From the NCBI RefSeq assembly GCF_001592125.1, contig NZ_BCWI01000001.1, forward strand, positions 676,339 to 740,338: a stretch of 64,000 nt of DNA. The letters run 5' to 3'. The DNA is from Microbacterium hominis NBRC 15708 (GTDB lineage Bacteria; Actinomycetota; Actinomycetes; Actinomycetales; Microbacteriaceae). Each line of letters starts with the position of its first letter. Within the stretch, counting starts at the first letter, position 1. Shown one piece after another: positions 8,440 through 17,037 of the stretch. Below the pieces are notes generated by a model, which saw only the letters and a program-made list of their open reading frames with translations, ran no database searches and was not told the DNA's origin. The position numbers and the translations under genes were made by a program.

Positions 8440-8565
8440 TCACATCCTCGCCCCGAGGACATGACCTTCCGGCAGTGGGATCGGAACCTGCCCTTGGGGA
8501 GTCAGGTCCGGTGCCGGAGCTGGGAACGTTCTGCTGCTGTCGCCGTGTGAACGGAACGACCACAT
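8440..8565 (-). CDS. candidate 41-residue small protein with own RBS and terminator
   Basis: ATG 8565 is preceded by GAAAGGCG at suitable spacing and by TAACGT 13 bases upstream. The frame reads 41 residues, starts MWSFRSHGD and has a Pro-rich centre, then stops two bases before the 34-bp palindrome. There is no signal peptide, TM segment or cysteine. GC at third positions is only about two thirds, lower than in neighbours, so coding is not certain. The ordered RBS, short frame and hairpin are why I list it. It could instead be a small RNA with a chance frame. Confidence 0.4.
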   Translation of the reverse strand: MWSFRSHGDSSRTFPAPAPDLTPQGQVPIPLPEGHVLGARM

Positions 8566-8832
8566 CGGGACGCCTTTCACGTTACGGACCGCCGCCGGCG
8601 CGCGCGGGGACTCAGTACCGTCGCACCGACATGATGAGTAGTCGGTCCGACCGATTGCGTAGGACGAGCAGTCCCCCTGCGGGTCGCTCGGGAGAGCCCG
8701 GATGCCGCGAGCATCGCTCGGCGCGGAGTACCGACTCCGCGATGGAGCGCACCCCGCGGGCCGGAGACGCGCGAACGCGCCAGAGAAGAAGTCGCGGGGA
8801 AGGATGAGCTGCCCTCCCCCGCACGGCTCGCG
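8566..8832. other. intergenic region with a short inverted repeat
   Basis: No gene is supported here. TCGGTCCGACCGA at 8642-8654 has 6-bp arms around one base and could be an operator for the small gene. The rest shows nothing clear. Confidence 0.35.
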
Positions 8833-9060
8833 CTAGACGATCCCGCCGATCATGGCGTCGCGACGCAGCTGCGCGTGCGTCGCATGGAACCGACCATCGG
8901 CCGTCCACCACGCCTCGTGACCTGCGGCATCCGGATGCTGCTCGACGACGGCCGGCCAGTGAGCCTTGATGTCCTTGAGGTAGTAGCGGATCTCACCGCC
9001 GACCGTGCGCTTGACCACCTTGTCCGACGACTCGAGCTGCTCCTGCGTGGGTTCGGTCAT
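8833..9060 (-). CDS. small conserved-looking cytosolic protein, function unknown
   Basis: 75 residues, acidic N-terminus, no TM or signal. The sequence VGGEIRYYLKDIKAHWPAVVEQHPDAAGHEAWW suggests a compact folded domain. TATGCT lies 6 bases before the ATG, the same leaderless layout as many genes here, and it decides the start. I do not recognise the family. Confidence 0.65.
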   Translation of the reverse strand: MTEPTQEQLESSDKVVKRTVGGEIRYYLKDIKAHWPAVVEQHPDAAGHEAWWTADGRFHATHAQLRRDAMIGGIV

Positions 9061-9189
9061 GCGGTCAGCATAGGCTCGGCGATCGCCGTTGGCGAGGGTG
9101 TATGACCCGCCGCGGGGCCTGGAATGCCCGGGTGAGCCGATCAGCTCAGTGAGGATGCCCGCCGGACACGGCAAGAGGCACACGCCTCT

Positions 9190-9229
9190 GAAACAAAGAA
9201 CCTCCCCCGACAGAGGTGTCGAAGGAGGT
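9190..9229 (-). terminator. intrinsic terminator of tRNA-Gln
   Basis: ACCTCC...GGAGGT and CGACA...TGTCG form a hairpin at 9200-9229. It is followed on the minus strand by TTCTTTGTTTC, a good T-rich tail, and lies 46 bases after the tRNA 3' end. Confidence 0.75.
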
Positions 9230-9274
9230 GATCACACGTGCAAACAGCTTGCTGTTTCGAGAGTGATGTGCTTG

Positions 9275-9346
9275 CTGGGGTACCTGGACTCGAACCAAGA
9301 ACAACTGAACCAGAATCAGCCGTGTTGCCAATTACACCATACCCCA
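9275..9346 (-). tRNA. tRNA-Gln (anticodon CTG)
   Basis: Full cloverleaf on the minus strand: acceptor TGGGGTA/TACCCCA, D stem GTGT/ACAC, anticodon stem GCTGA/TCAGT with loop TTCTGGT (anticodon CTG), T arm CTTGG-TTCGAGT-CCAGG, discriminator G. CCA is not encoded. Confidence 0.95.
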
Positions 9347-9399
9347 GGGGGTGACGACCGAAGTCGTACCGAGGGTCAAGCTTAGCCCACACACAGGCC

Positions 9400-9673
9400 G
9401 TGTCCAAACCAGCCGGATCCCGCATTGCCGTCGGGCGACGCCCCGGCGACACTAAGCGCAGGACCACCATCCGCGCCACCATCGTGGGCGCCATCACCCT
9501 CCTGCTCCTGCTGACCGGGTGCACGGCATCCGGGTCGCTCGGCGGATCCCGCCTGCTCCGTGGTGGACGACTTCGGAGGGACCTCACGCAAGGGCGCTGT
9601 CTTCGTCGGCGACACGGGCCCGCAGCAGATCGACGGGGAGGACGTGATCTGGGCCACCTGGCCGTCGGACTGA
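9400..9673 (+). pseudogene. small lipoprotein gene broken by a frameshift
   Basis: The frame starting GTG 9400 encodes an Arg-rich N-terminus and a lipobox, LLLLLTGC, near residue 41. After GSLGG near 9541 it degenerates into Arg-rich sequence. The next frame then carries plausible protein (DPACSVVDDFGG... to WATWPSD, stop 9671-9673). Removing one G in GGCGGATCC would join the two into a lipoprotein of about 90 residues. No slippery sequence is visible, so this is either a real disabling insertion or a base-call error. Confidence 0.5.
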
Positions 9674-9745
9674 TTCCGCGCGTCGCGGCGTATTCATAGC
9701 TCGCGCTTGCGAGACATCGGGCGCAGCGGTCCTAGCGTGACCGTC

Positions 9746-11779
9746 GTGACCGTTCTCTCCGCGTCGGCGCCGTCGACGCCGTTCTCCTCCACGCGCGCCC
9801 GAACCGGTGTGCGCCGGCGCCTCGGCACGCCCTGGCACTGGTCTCTGCTCGGCATCGGCCTGGTCGCGCTGGTGCTCACCGCGTGGGGTGTCGGCGGGTC
9901 GATGTCGGACTACTACGCCTCCATCGCGCTGTCGATGAGCCGAAGCTGGCCCGACTTCTTCTTCGGGTCGTTCGATCCCGCCGGCACGGTCACCCTCGAC
10001 AAGATCCCGGGCTCGTTCTGGATCCCGGCCCTCGTCGTGCGCGTGTTCGGGTTCTCCCCCGCCGCCGTGATTCTGCCCAATGCGCTGGCGGCCGCCGCGG
10101 CGGCGGTCATCACGGCGATCACGGCGCGGCGGTGGGCGGGACGGACCGCGGGCGTCATTGCAGGCGCCGTCGTCGCGACGACTCCCATCCTCGTCGCCGT
10201 CGCTCGCTCGAACCAGCCCGAGACCTTCTTCGTCCTGGCGTTGGCACTGACCGCGTGGGCCGCGACCCACGCCCTCCGACGAGCCCACCTCGGCTGGCTC
10301 CTGCTCTCCGGCCTGTTCATCGCTGCCGCCTTCCAGACCTACATGCTCGAGGCGTGGGCGGTGTGGCCCGGACTTGCGGCGGCCTACCTCTGCACCCGCC
10401 AGCCGTGGTGGCGCCGGGTCTGGCACGTCGCCGTCGCCGGCGTGGTCAGCCTGGCGGCCTCCCTCGTCTGGATCGTGGCGGTCGCGCTGGTCCCCGCATC
10501 CGACCGCCCCTATATCGGCAGCACCCTGTCGAACAACCCGTGGGAGATGGTGTTCGGATACAACGGCCTGGGCCGGTTCGGCGCGAGCACCGCCGACACG
10601 GAGGCGTACCGCTCGTTCACTCCCCCGTTCTCCGGCGAGCCGTCGGTCGTGCGGCTGCTCAACGGGGCGCTCGCCGACCAGATCGGGTGGATGATCCCGA
10701 CCGCGATCCTCGCCGTCGTGGTGCTCGCCGTGCTGCGCTTCCGCACGCCGCTGCTCGTCTTCGGGGCGGTCTGGTTCGGCACTTTCGCCGTGATGTTCTC
10801 CGTGGTGGCGGGGATGCACCAGTTCTACACGGCGTCGCTGGCCATCCCGATGGCTCTGCTCATCGGTGCGGGCTTCGCCTGGGCGCGTCGACGCCGTGCG
10901 CTGTGGGCGCAGATCGCTCTGCCCGCCGTCGCGGCCGTCACCGCGGTACTGATCGGCGTGGCCGTCGCGGCCGATCGCGGCGCCGCGTTCTCGCTGCCGG
11001 TCGCGATCGTGCAGGTGGTCGTGCTGGGACTCGCCGTCGTGCTCCTCGTGATCGAGCACCGGCGGGCTCGGCCCCTGCCTCTGACGGCGGCGTTCGCCGT
11101 CATCGCGATGCTGCTGACCCCGGCGGCCTGGTCCGTCGTGACCATGTGGTCGCCCAACTCGACCAACCCCACGGCAGCCGGCGTCGCCGCGACGTCCGGG
11201 ATCGGCGGCATGGGCGGCTTCGCGCGCGGTGGGATGGGGGCGCCCGGACAGGCGGCGGGCGCGTCCAGCTCCGGGCCTTTCGGCTCCGCCCGGTCCGGAA
11301 CGTCTCGCAGCGACGGCTCGACGCGCACCGACGCGGGCGGATCCACGGTCCGCCGCGGCGCGGGCAGCGGTGTCGCCGGCGGCGGGGGTCCGACGGGCGG
11401 CGGGGGGACGAGCCAGGCCACCGCGGCGACGGTGGCCTGGCTCACCGAGCATCAGCAGGGCACCACCTACCTCGCGGCCGCGTTCGGCGCCCAGAGCGCC
11501 GCCGGCTTCATCCTCGCGTCGGACGGCGGACCGTTCCTTCCGATCGGCGGCTTCAACGAGCGCGATCCGGCCCCGACCCTCGCCACGTTCCAGCGCCTCG
11601 TGGCCGACGGTGAGCTGCGCTACGTGATCGCAGGATCCAGCGGCGGCTTCGGCGGCGCGGGATTCGGCGGCACGGATGCCGCATCCACCGCCGCCGGGCA
11701 GATCCGCACGTGGGTGCTCGACAACTGCACCGAGGTCACCGACGCGCCGGTCTCCGGGCTATACTCGTGCGGCGCGTGA
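9746..11779 (+). CDS. ArnT/PMT-like membrane glycosyltransferase (family 39)
   Basis: About 677 residues with roughly 11-12 TM segments. The first periplasmic loop reads SDYYASIALSMSRSWPDFFFGSFDPAGTVTLDKIPGSFW, split here by its acidic and aromatic residues as in GT39 mannosyl- and arabinosyltransferases that use a polyprenyl-phosphate sugar donor. A Gly/Ser-rich linker at about 490-560 separates the TM core from a C-terminal extracellular domain (about 565-677). The YkcA/B-like group shares this architecture. TAGCGT at 9733-9738 with a 7-base spacer favours GTG 9746 over upstream in-frame starts. Acceptor and sugar cannot be told from sequence. Confidence 0.82.
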   Translation: MTVLSASAPSTPFSSTRARTGVRRRLGTPWHWSLLGIGLVALVLTAWGVGGSMSDYYASIALSMSRSWPDFFFGSFDPAGTVTLDKIPGSFWIPALVVRVFGFSPAAVILPNALAAAAAAVITAITARRWAGRTAGVIAGAVVATTPILVAVARSNQPETFFVLALALTAWAATHALRRAHLGWLLLSGLFIAAAFQTYMLEAWAVWPGLAAAYLCTRQPWWRRVWHVAVAGVVSLAASLVWIVAVALVPASDRPYIGSTLSNNPWEMVFGYNGLGRFGASTADTEAYRSFTPPFSGEPSVVRLLNGALADQIGWMIPTAILAVVVLAVLRFRTPLLVFGAVWFGTFAVMFSVVAGMHQFYTASLAIPMALLIGAGFAWARRRRALWAQIALPAVAAVTAVLIGVAVAADRGAAFSLPVAIVQVVVLGLAVVLLVIEHRRARPLPLTAAFAVIAMLLTPAAWSVVTMWSPNSTNPTAAGVAATSGIGGMGGFARGGMGAPGQAAGASSSGPFGSARSGTSRSDGSTRTDAGGSTVRRGAGSGVAGGGGPTGGGGTSQATAATVAWLTEHQQGTTYLAAAFGAQSAAGFILASDGGPFLPIGGFNERDPAPTLATFQRLVADGELRYVIAGSSGGFGGAGFGGTDAASTAAGQIRTWVLDNCTEVTDAPVSGLYSCGA

Positions 11780-11791
11780 GCGCGTCGGCGA

Positions 11792-13306
11792 TCAGCCGAC
11801 CCGCTGCACGAGCGCGTCGAGGCGGCGGATCGACTCGGCCTTGCCGAGCAGTTCCAGCGACTCGAACAGGGGCGGCGACACGCGCCTGCCGCTCGCGGCG
11901 ACGCGCAGCGGACCGTACGCGACGCGCGGCTTGAGTCCCAGACCCTCGATCAGCGCCTGCGACAGCGCGTCCTGCACCGCCGCGGCCGTGAACCCGTGCT
12001 CCGGCACCAGCTCGAGCGCGCCGACGGATGCCACGAGCACCTCCCCCGCATTGGCGGGAAGGCCCTTCAGCGCGTCGTCGTCGTACTCCACCTCGTCGCG
12101 GAACAGGAATCCCAGCAGGCCCGGCGCTTCACCCAGCAGCTGCATCCGCTCCTGCACGAGCGGGGCCGCGGCATCCAGCGTCGCCTGCTGCGCCGGCGTC
12201 GGCGGGGTCTCGACCAGACCTGCGGCGTGCAGATAGGGCACCAGGCGGCCTGCGAAGTCCTGGGCATCCAGCATGCGGATGTGGTCGCCGTTGATCGACT
12301 CGGCCTTCTTCTGGTCGAAGCGTGCCGGGTTGGGGTTGACGTCGACGATGTCGAAGGCGGCCACGAACTCCTCGAGGGAGAACACGTCACGGTCGGCGGC
12401 GATCGACCAGCCGAGAAGAGCGAGGTAGTTCAGCAGTCCCTCGTGGATGAAGCCGCGCTCGCGGTGCAGGAACAGGTCGGCCTGCGGGTCGCGCTTGGAG
12501 AGCTTCTTGTTGCCGGTCTCGCCGAGGACCAGCGGCATGTGACCGAATCGCGGCATGAAATCGGTGACGCCGGCCTCGATGAGAGCGCCGTAGAGCGCGA
12601 GCTGGCGGGCGGTCGAGGGCATGAGGTCCTCACCGCGGATGACATGGGTGATGCCCATCAGCGCATCGTCCACCGGGTTGGTGAACGTGTACAGGGCCTG
12701 ACCGCCCGCGCGCACGACGACGAAGTCGGGGAACGATCCGGCGGGGAAGGTGACCTCGCCGCGGATCAGATCGACATAGGTGAGGTCCTCGTCCGGCACG
12801 CGCAGACGCCACGCGGGCTCGCGCCCCTCCGCGCGGAACGCGGCCTTCTGCTCGTCGGTGAGGTCACGGTCGAAGTTGTCGTACCCGAGCTGCTTCGCGC
12901 GACCCGCGGCCTCGTTGCGGGCGTCGATCTCCTCTGCCGACGAGTAGGACTCGTACACCGCACCGGACGCGATGAGCGTCTGCAGCACGCCCGCGTAGAT
13001 GTCGCGCCGCTGAGACTGGCGGTACGGCTCGTGCGGGCCGCCCTTCTCCACACCCTCGTCCCAGTCGATCTTGAGCCAGGTGAGCGCGTCGACGAGCTGA
13101 CGGTAGCTCTCCTCGCTGTCGCGCGCGGCATCGGTGTCTTCGACGCGGAAGATCAGCTTGCCGCCGGTGTGGCGCGCGTACGCCCAGTTGTAGAGCGCGG
13201 TGCGGACCATGCCGACGTGCGGAAGACCCGTCGGCGAGGGGCAGAACCGCACGCGGACGTCGGTTCCGGAGGCGGTGGTGGTACGGGGATGGATCGCGGC
13301 AGACAT
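11792..13306 (-). CDS. gltX: glutamate--tRNA ligase
   Basis: 504 residues, normal length. The HIGH-type motif [11 protein letters not shown] is near residue 24 and the KMSKS-type motif NKKLSKRD near 257. It charges tRNA-Glu, and probably also tRNA-Gln for transamidation in this lineage. TAGACT at 13319-13314 lies 7 bases before the ATG, so the transcript is probably leaderless. It converges with the GT39 gene, whose stop is 12 bases away. Confidence 0.97.
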   Translation of the reverse strand: MSAAIHPRTTTASGTDVRVRFCPSPTGLPHVGMVRTALYNWAYARHTGGKLIFRVEDTDAARDSEESYRQLVDALTWLKIDWDEGVEKGGPHEPYRQSQRRDIYAGVLQTLIASGAVYESYSSAEEIDARNEAAGRAKQLGYDNFDRDLTDEQKAAFRAEGREPAWRLRVPDEDLTYVDLIRGEVTFPAGSFPDFVVVRAGGQALYTFTNPVDDALMGITHVIRGEDLMPSTARQLALYGALIEAGVTDFMPRFGHMPLVLGETGNKKLSKRDPQADLFLHRERGFIHEGLLNYLALLGWSIAADRDVFSLEEFVAAFDIVDVNPNPARFDQKKAESINGDHIRMLDAQDFAGRLVPYLHAAGLVETPPTPAQQATLDAAAPLVQERMQLLGEAPGLLGFLFRDEVEYDDDALKGLPANAGEVLVASVGALELVPEHGFTAAAVQDALSQALIEGLGLKPRVAYGPLRVAASGRRVSPPLFESLELLGKAESIRRLDALVQRVG

Positions 13307-13379
13307 CCGTCTCAGTCTAGTTGCCGCCCTCCCCCGCCCTGCGGCTCGCGGCTCGGCGATCGGCCGGACGCCGGGTCGG

Positions 13380-14336
13380 TCATGCCCTCTCGGCGCCGTC
13401 GGAGACCCGGCGGTGCAGCGCGCTCACCTGCTCCGTCAAGACATCGAGCACGGCCCGCACCGAGGGCACGCGCTCGGCATCGCGTGCGGTCACGACGTGC
13501 AGGCCCCGTGCCTCGGATGCCGGCAGGGGCGCGGTGACGACGCCGGGCAGTACCGGGAACGACGCGACGGCCATCCGCGGAAGGGTCGCGACCCCGATGC
13601 CCTGGGCGACCAGTCCCTCCACCGCCACGGCGTTGTCGGTCTCGAAGCCGATGCGCGGCTCGAATCCCGCGCGGCCGCAGAGCTCTAGCAGGTGACCGCG
13701 GCATCGCGGGCATCCGGCGATCCACGTCGCCGCGGCGAGTTCGGCCAGGTCGGACACGGCGCCGTGCCCCTCCGGCAGCACCAGCAGCAGCTCGTCGCGA
13801 CCCGCGCTGCGCACCGAGAGGCCGCGGGCGCTCGTCCCGTGCGGATCGTCGCGGTCGCCGGGATAGCTGAAGGTCAGTGCGATGTCGGCACGGTCCTCGC
13901 GGATCGCCTCGACCGCTTCGGGCGGCTCCGCCTCGACATACGTCAGTGACAGGCCCGGATGCGCGACCGCGAGCGCCGCGATCAGGCGCGGCACGAGCAC
14001 CGGCGACGCCGACGGGAAGGCGACCAACCGGACGACGCCGGTGCGCAGGCCCCGCAGTTGGGCGAGCTCTTCCGCCGCGGCATCGAACGCATGCGTGACG
14101 GCGGGCGCATGGCGGGCGAGCACCCGGCCCGCCTCCGTCAGCCGCACGCCCCGCCCGACCCGTTCGACCACCGCGACGCCCAGGCGCGCCTCGAGCCGGC
14201 GCAGCTGCTGGCTGATCGCCGGCTGGCTGTACCCGAGGGCGGCGGCCGCGGCGGTGATCGAACCGGTGTCGGCGATCGCCCGCACGGTGCGGAGCGCCTG
14301 GACGTCGAGGTCGGGCGCGTCTGGCGTCATGAACAC
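13380..14336 (-). CDS. LysR-family transcriptional regulator
   Basis: About 318 residues. The N-terminal winged helix-turn-helix ([21 protein letters not shown], residues about 37-57) is followed by a periplasmic-binding-protein-like effector domain. The segment [12 protein letters not shown] in the effector domain has three cysteines and could sense redox state or metal, which is inference. It is divergent from the PLP enzyme at 14409 and probably controls it. The start could be GTG 14336 or ATG 14330. Confidence 0.9.
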   Translation of the reverse strand: MFMTPDAPDLDVQALRTVRAIADTGSITAAAAALGYSQPAISQQLRRLEARLGVAVVERVGRGVRLTEAGRVLARHAPAVTHAFDAAAEELAQLRGLRTGVVRLVAFPSASPVLVPRLIAALAVAHPGLSLTYVEAEPPEAVEAIREDRADIALTFSYPGDRDDPHGTSARGLSVRSAGRDELLLVLPEGHGAVSDLAELAAATWIAGCPRCRGHLLELCGRAGFEPRIGFETDNAVAVEGLVAQGIGVATLPRMAVASFPVLPGVVTAPLPASEARGLHVVTARDAERVPSVRAVLDVLTEQVSALHRRVSDGAERA

Positions 14337-14347
14337 ATAATGTCACG

Positions 14348-14386
14348 GCATGCTTTTCATGCATCACTTGCCGTAGACGCATGCGT
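14348..14386. promoter_or_regulatory. candidate LysR operator in the divergent promoter
   Basis: GCATG-CTTTT-CATGC (14348-14362) and the palindrome ACGCATGCGT (14377-14386) both contain CATGC and lie about 25 bases apart between the two divergent starts. Spacing and symmetry fit a LysR recognition plus activation site. Confidence 0.4.
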
Positions 14387-14408
14387 GGTGCGGCGTCACG
14401 CTGGAACC

Positions 14409-15461
14409 ATGAGCATCGTCGACCTCGAGCCTCTCGCGGACCTGCGCGCACAGTTCCCCTCGGCCGCCGGCTACCTCGCCGCGTGCACGGTCGGGCTGCC
14501 TATGAACGCCACCCGTCGCGCGGTCACCGCCGACCTCTGCGGCACGCCCGACATCGCCGCCTACAGCCGTGCCGTCGAGGCCTCTCGAGCGCATCTGGCC
14601 GACCTGGTGGGCGTCACCGCCGACCGCGTCGCGATCGGTTCGCAGACCTCGGTCCAGGTCGCGCTCCTCGCCGCCGCACTTCCCGACGGCGCGGACGTGC
14701 TCGTCCCCGAGGACGAGTTCTCGTCTCTCGTGCTCCCCTTCGTGCACGCGGGCCGCGGCATCCGCGTGCGCACCGCGCCGCTGTCACGACTCGCTGACGC
14801 GATCACCGCCGACACCGACCTCGTCGCCTTCTCGCTCGTGCAGTCCGCCTGTGGGCACGTCGCCGACCTCGACGCGATCTGCGACGCGGCCGCAGCGGCC
14901 GGTGCGAGGACGGTGTGCGACGCGACGCAGGCCGTCGGCTGGATGCCGGTGGATGCCGGGCGCGTCGACGCCCTGCTCTGCCACGCGTACAAGTGGCTCT
15001 GCTGCCCGCGGGGCGTCGCCTTCCTGGTGCTGAGCGAGGACTACGCGCGGACGCTGAGGCCCGTCCAGGCGGGCTGGTATGCGGGAGACGACCCGTGGGC
15101 CTCCTGCTACGGCGGCGGCGCCGACCTCGCCGCCTGCGCGCGACGCTTCGACGTGTCGCCCGCGTGGCAGGCCTTCGTCGGAGCCGAACCCGCCCTGCGC
15201 GCCTTCGCCGCGGCGGACATGCCGGCGGTGCATGCCCATACGACGGGCCTGGCCGCCCGTTTCCGCGCCGCGGTGGGAATCGAGGAGCCCGAAACAGCGA
15301 CGGCGATCGTCACCTGGCTCGATCCCGACGGCGCAGACCTGGCGCGCCTCCAGTCCGCCGGCATCACGGCATCCGGCCGCAACGGTCGCGCGCGCGTCGC
15401 GTTCCACGTCTTCAACGACGCCGACGACGTCGAGCGCGCCGTCGCCGCCCTCGGCCGCTGA
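14409..15461 (+). CDS. class V aminotransferase-fold PLP enzyme
   Basis: 350 residues. The PLP lysine lies in HAYKWLCCPRG (about residue 197), preceded by the Asp of CDATQAVGW that pairs with the pyridine nitrogen. The fold covers cysteine desulfurases, kynureninases and isopenicillin-N-epimerase-like enzymes. The lack of a flexible catalytic-cysteine loop argues against a NifS-type desulfurase. The reaction is not known. It is divergent from a LysR regulator, so it is probably induced by a small metabolite. A perfect 14-bp palindrome starts at the last base of the stop. Confidence 0.85.
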   Translation: MSIVDLEPLADLRAQFPSAAGYLAACTVGLPMNATRRAVTADLCGTPDIAAYSRAVEASRAHLADLVGVTADRVAIGSQTSVQVALLAAALPDGADVLVPEDEFSSLVLPFVHAGRGIRVRTAPLSRLADAITADTDLVAFSLVQSACGHVADLDAICDAAAAAGARTVCDATQAVGWMPVDAGRVDALLCHAYKWLCCPRGVAFLVLSEDYARTLRPVQAGWYAGDDPWASCYGGGADLAACARRFDVSPAWQAFVGAEPALRAFAAADMPAVHAHTTGLAARFRAAVGIEEPETATAIVTWLDPDGADLARLQSAGITASGRNGRARVAFHVFNDADDVERAVAALGR

Positions 15462-15474
15462 CCCGCGCGCGGGT
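15461..15474. repeat. 14-bp palindrome after the PLP gene
   Basis: ACCCGCGCGCGGGT is perfectly self-complementary and overlaps the stop codon by one base. It may be part of a terminator. Confidence 0.4.
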
Positions 15475-15500
15475 GCATTCTCGCCCCGGCGCGCGGCGTG

Positions 15501-15604
15501 GGCGTGCCGTACTCAGTCTGCGCGCGCGGACAGAACGCCTGCACCCGCGGAATCACGCGGGCGCCGGGGCTCCGCGGCGCCGGCGAGGCTGAGTACGGCA
15601 CGCC
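15501..15604. repeat. inverted-repeat element in a convergent intergenic region
   Basis: GGCGTGCCGTACTCAG (15501-15516) is repeated exactly in inverted form at 15589-15604, with 72 bases between. Smaller hairpins lie inside the loop (CCCGCG/CGCGGG and GGCGCC/GGCGCC). The whole 343-base interval 15462-15804 lies between convergent genes and shows no gene. Near its right end is a tandem of CCCCGGCA units (about 15778-15800). It could be a bidirectional terminator or a miniature mobile or REP-like element. Confidence 0.55.
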
Positions 15605-15804
15605 AGCTGGACGACCTGGCACGGGAATCGGAGTCGGCGTCGGCGGACCGGTGCGCGTCGCGCGCGCTGCGCTGGGCGTGCGCACGACGCCGATTCCGCG
15701 GAGATGTCGGGATCAGAGGACCGATCCGTGTCAGATCGTCCTCGGTATCCGCCATCTCCTCGGCATCCGCCCCGTGCACCCCGGCACCCCGGCACCCCGG
15801 CGGC

Positions 15805-17037
15805 TCAGGTGCGCCGCGCGTAGGGCGAGAGCACCGTGACGGCGGCGACGACGACGAGGGCGACCAGCGCGAGACCGCCGTAGCCGACCTGACTCAGCAC
15901 CACACCCGCGAGAACCGCACCCACGGCAGCGCTGAAGGTCATGATCGTGTCGCTGAGCCCCTGCCGTCGCGGCCGGAGAGCCGTCAGCGAGCTCTCGGTC
16001 AGCAGCGCCGCTCCCGACACGGTCGCCGCGCTCCACCCGGCGCCGAGCAGGAACAGCGCGACCAGCACGGCCCACTGCGAGTCGGGGGCCACGGCGGCGA
16101 GCACGAGGGCGGCGGCGAGCAGCGCCTGTCCGAGAAGGATCGTCGCGATGCGGCCCCATCGGTCGGCGAGCACGCCGAACAGCGGCGACAGTCCGTACAT
16201 CCCGAACACGTGCAGCGCGATGGTGGTGCCCACGACGACGGTGACGTGATCCGGCGCGAGGTGAGCGAGGTGGATCGGCGTCATCGCCATGACGGATGCC
16301 ATCACGACGTGCGAGCCGGCGACCGCGAACACGGCGTAACGCGCCGCGACCGGACGATCGACCTCGACGATGCGCTCCCGGCGGGCCTCGCCGCTGCGGG
16401 CCAGACGTTGCGCGAGCACGAGCGGGTCGGGCCGCAGGGCCACGACGTACAGCACGAACGCGGCGAGCTGAGCGACGATCGAGAACGCGTACGAACCGGT
16501 CAGCGGCGGCATCCCGAGCGCGGAGCCCACCGCCTCCCCGGGCGTCAGCAGCAGCGGCCCGAGAACGCCTCCCACCGTGGTGGCCCACACGACCGTGCCC
16601 AGGTCCCGTCCGCGTCGTTCGGCGGGCGCGAGGTCGGTCGCGGCGAATCGCGACTGCAGGTTGCCCGCGTTGCCGGCACCGATCAGGATGACGCCCACGA
16701 TCAGCAGCGGGAAGCTCCGCACCGCGGCGGCCGTGATGACCACCGCGATGCCGACGAGCGCGAAGAGGTTGCCGAGGGTGAGGGCGACCCGGCGTCCGCG
16801 TCGCGCGGCGAGACGCGCGAGCGGGATGGCGCAGAAGGAGGCACCGAGCGTGACGGATGCCGTGGCGAGCCCCGACAGCGCCTCCTGCCCGGACAGATCC
16901 GCCGCCAGCAGGGCGCCGAGCGACACCGTGGCACCGAAGGCGATGCCGCCCAGCACCTGGCCCGCCGCGAGCACGCCGACCGTTCGCCGCTGCACACGGC
17001 CGACGGTCGCGGCATCCAGCTCCGGCTCGACGGTCAC
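15805..17037 (-). CDS. MFS transporter
   Basis: 410 residues, about 12 hydrophobic segments. The motif-A-like loop LARLAARRGRRVAL follows TM2, and a second-half counterpart LFGVLADRWGRIA is seen. GTG 17037 overlaps the stop of the FAH-family gene by four bases (GTGA), so it is coupled to leuB-ilvE-FAH. Substrate unknown; the operon suggests export of a carboxylate or amino-acid-related compound, which is inference. Confidence 0.82.
   Translation of the reverse strand: MTVEPELDAATVGRVQRRTVGVLAAGQVLGGIAFGATVSLGALLAADLSGQEALSGLATASVTLGASFCAIPLARLAARRGRRVALTLGNLFALVGIAVVITAAAVRSFPLLIVGVILIGAGNAGNLQSRFAATDLAPAERRGRDLGTVVWATTVGGVLGPLLLTPGEAVGSALGMPPLTGSYAFSIVAQLAAFVLYVVALRPDPLVLAQRLARSGEARRERIVEVDRPVAARYAVFAVAGSHVVMASVMAMTPIHLAHLAPDHVTVVVGTTIALHVFGMYGLSPLFGVLADRWGRIATILLGQALLAAALVLAAVAPDSQWAVLVALFLLGAGWSAATVSGAALLTESSLTALRPRRQGLSDTIMTFSAAVGAVLAGVVLSQVGYGGLALVALVVVAAVTVLSPYARRT

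Noticed and set aside
9584..11452. 622-codon minus-strand open frame
   Set aside because: Antisense to the GT39 gene, with Arg/Asp/Gly repeats of a shadow frame.
11229..11627. Gly/Ser-rich plus-strand frames inside the GT39 gene
   Set aside because: Alternate-frame readings of the low-complexity linker.
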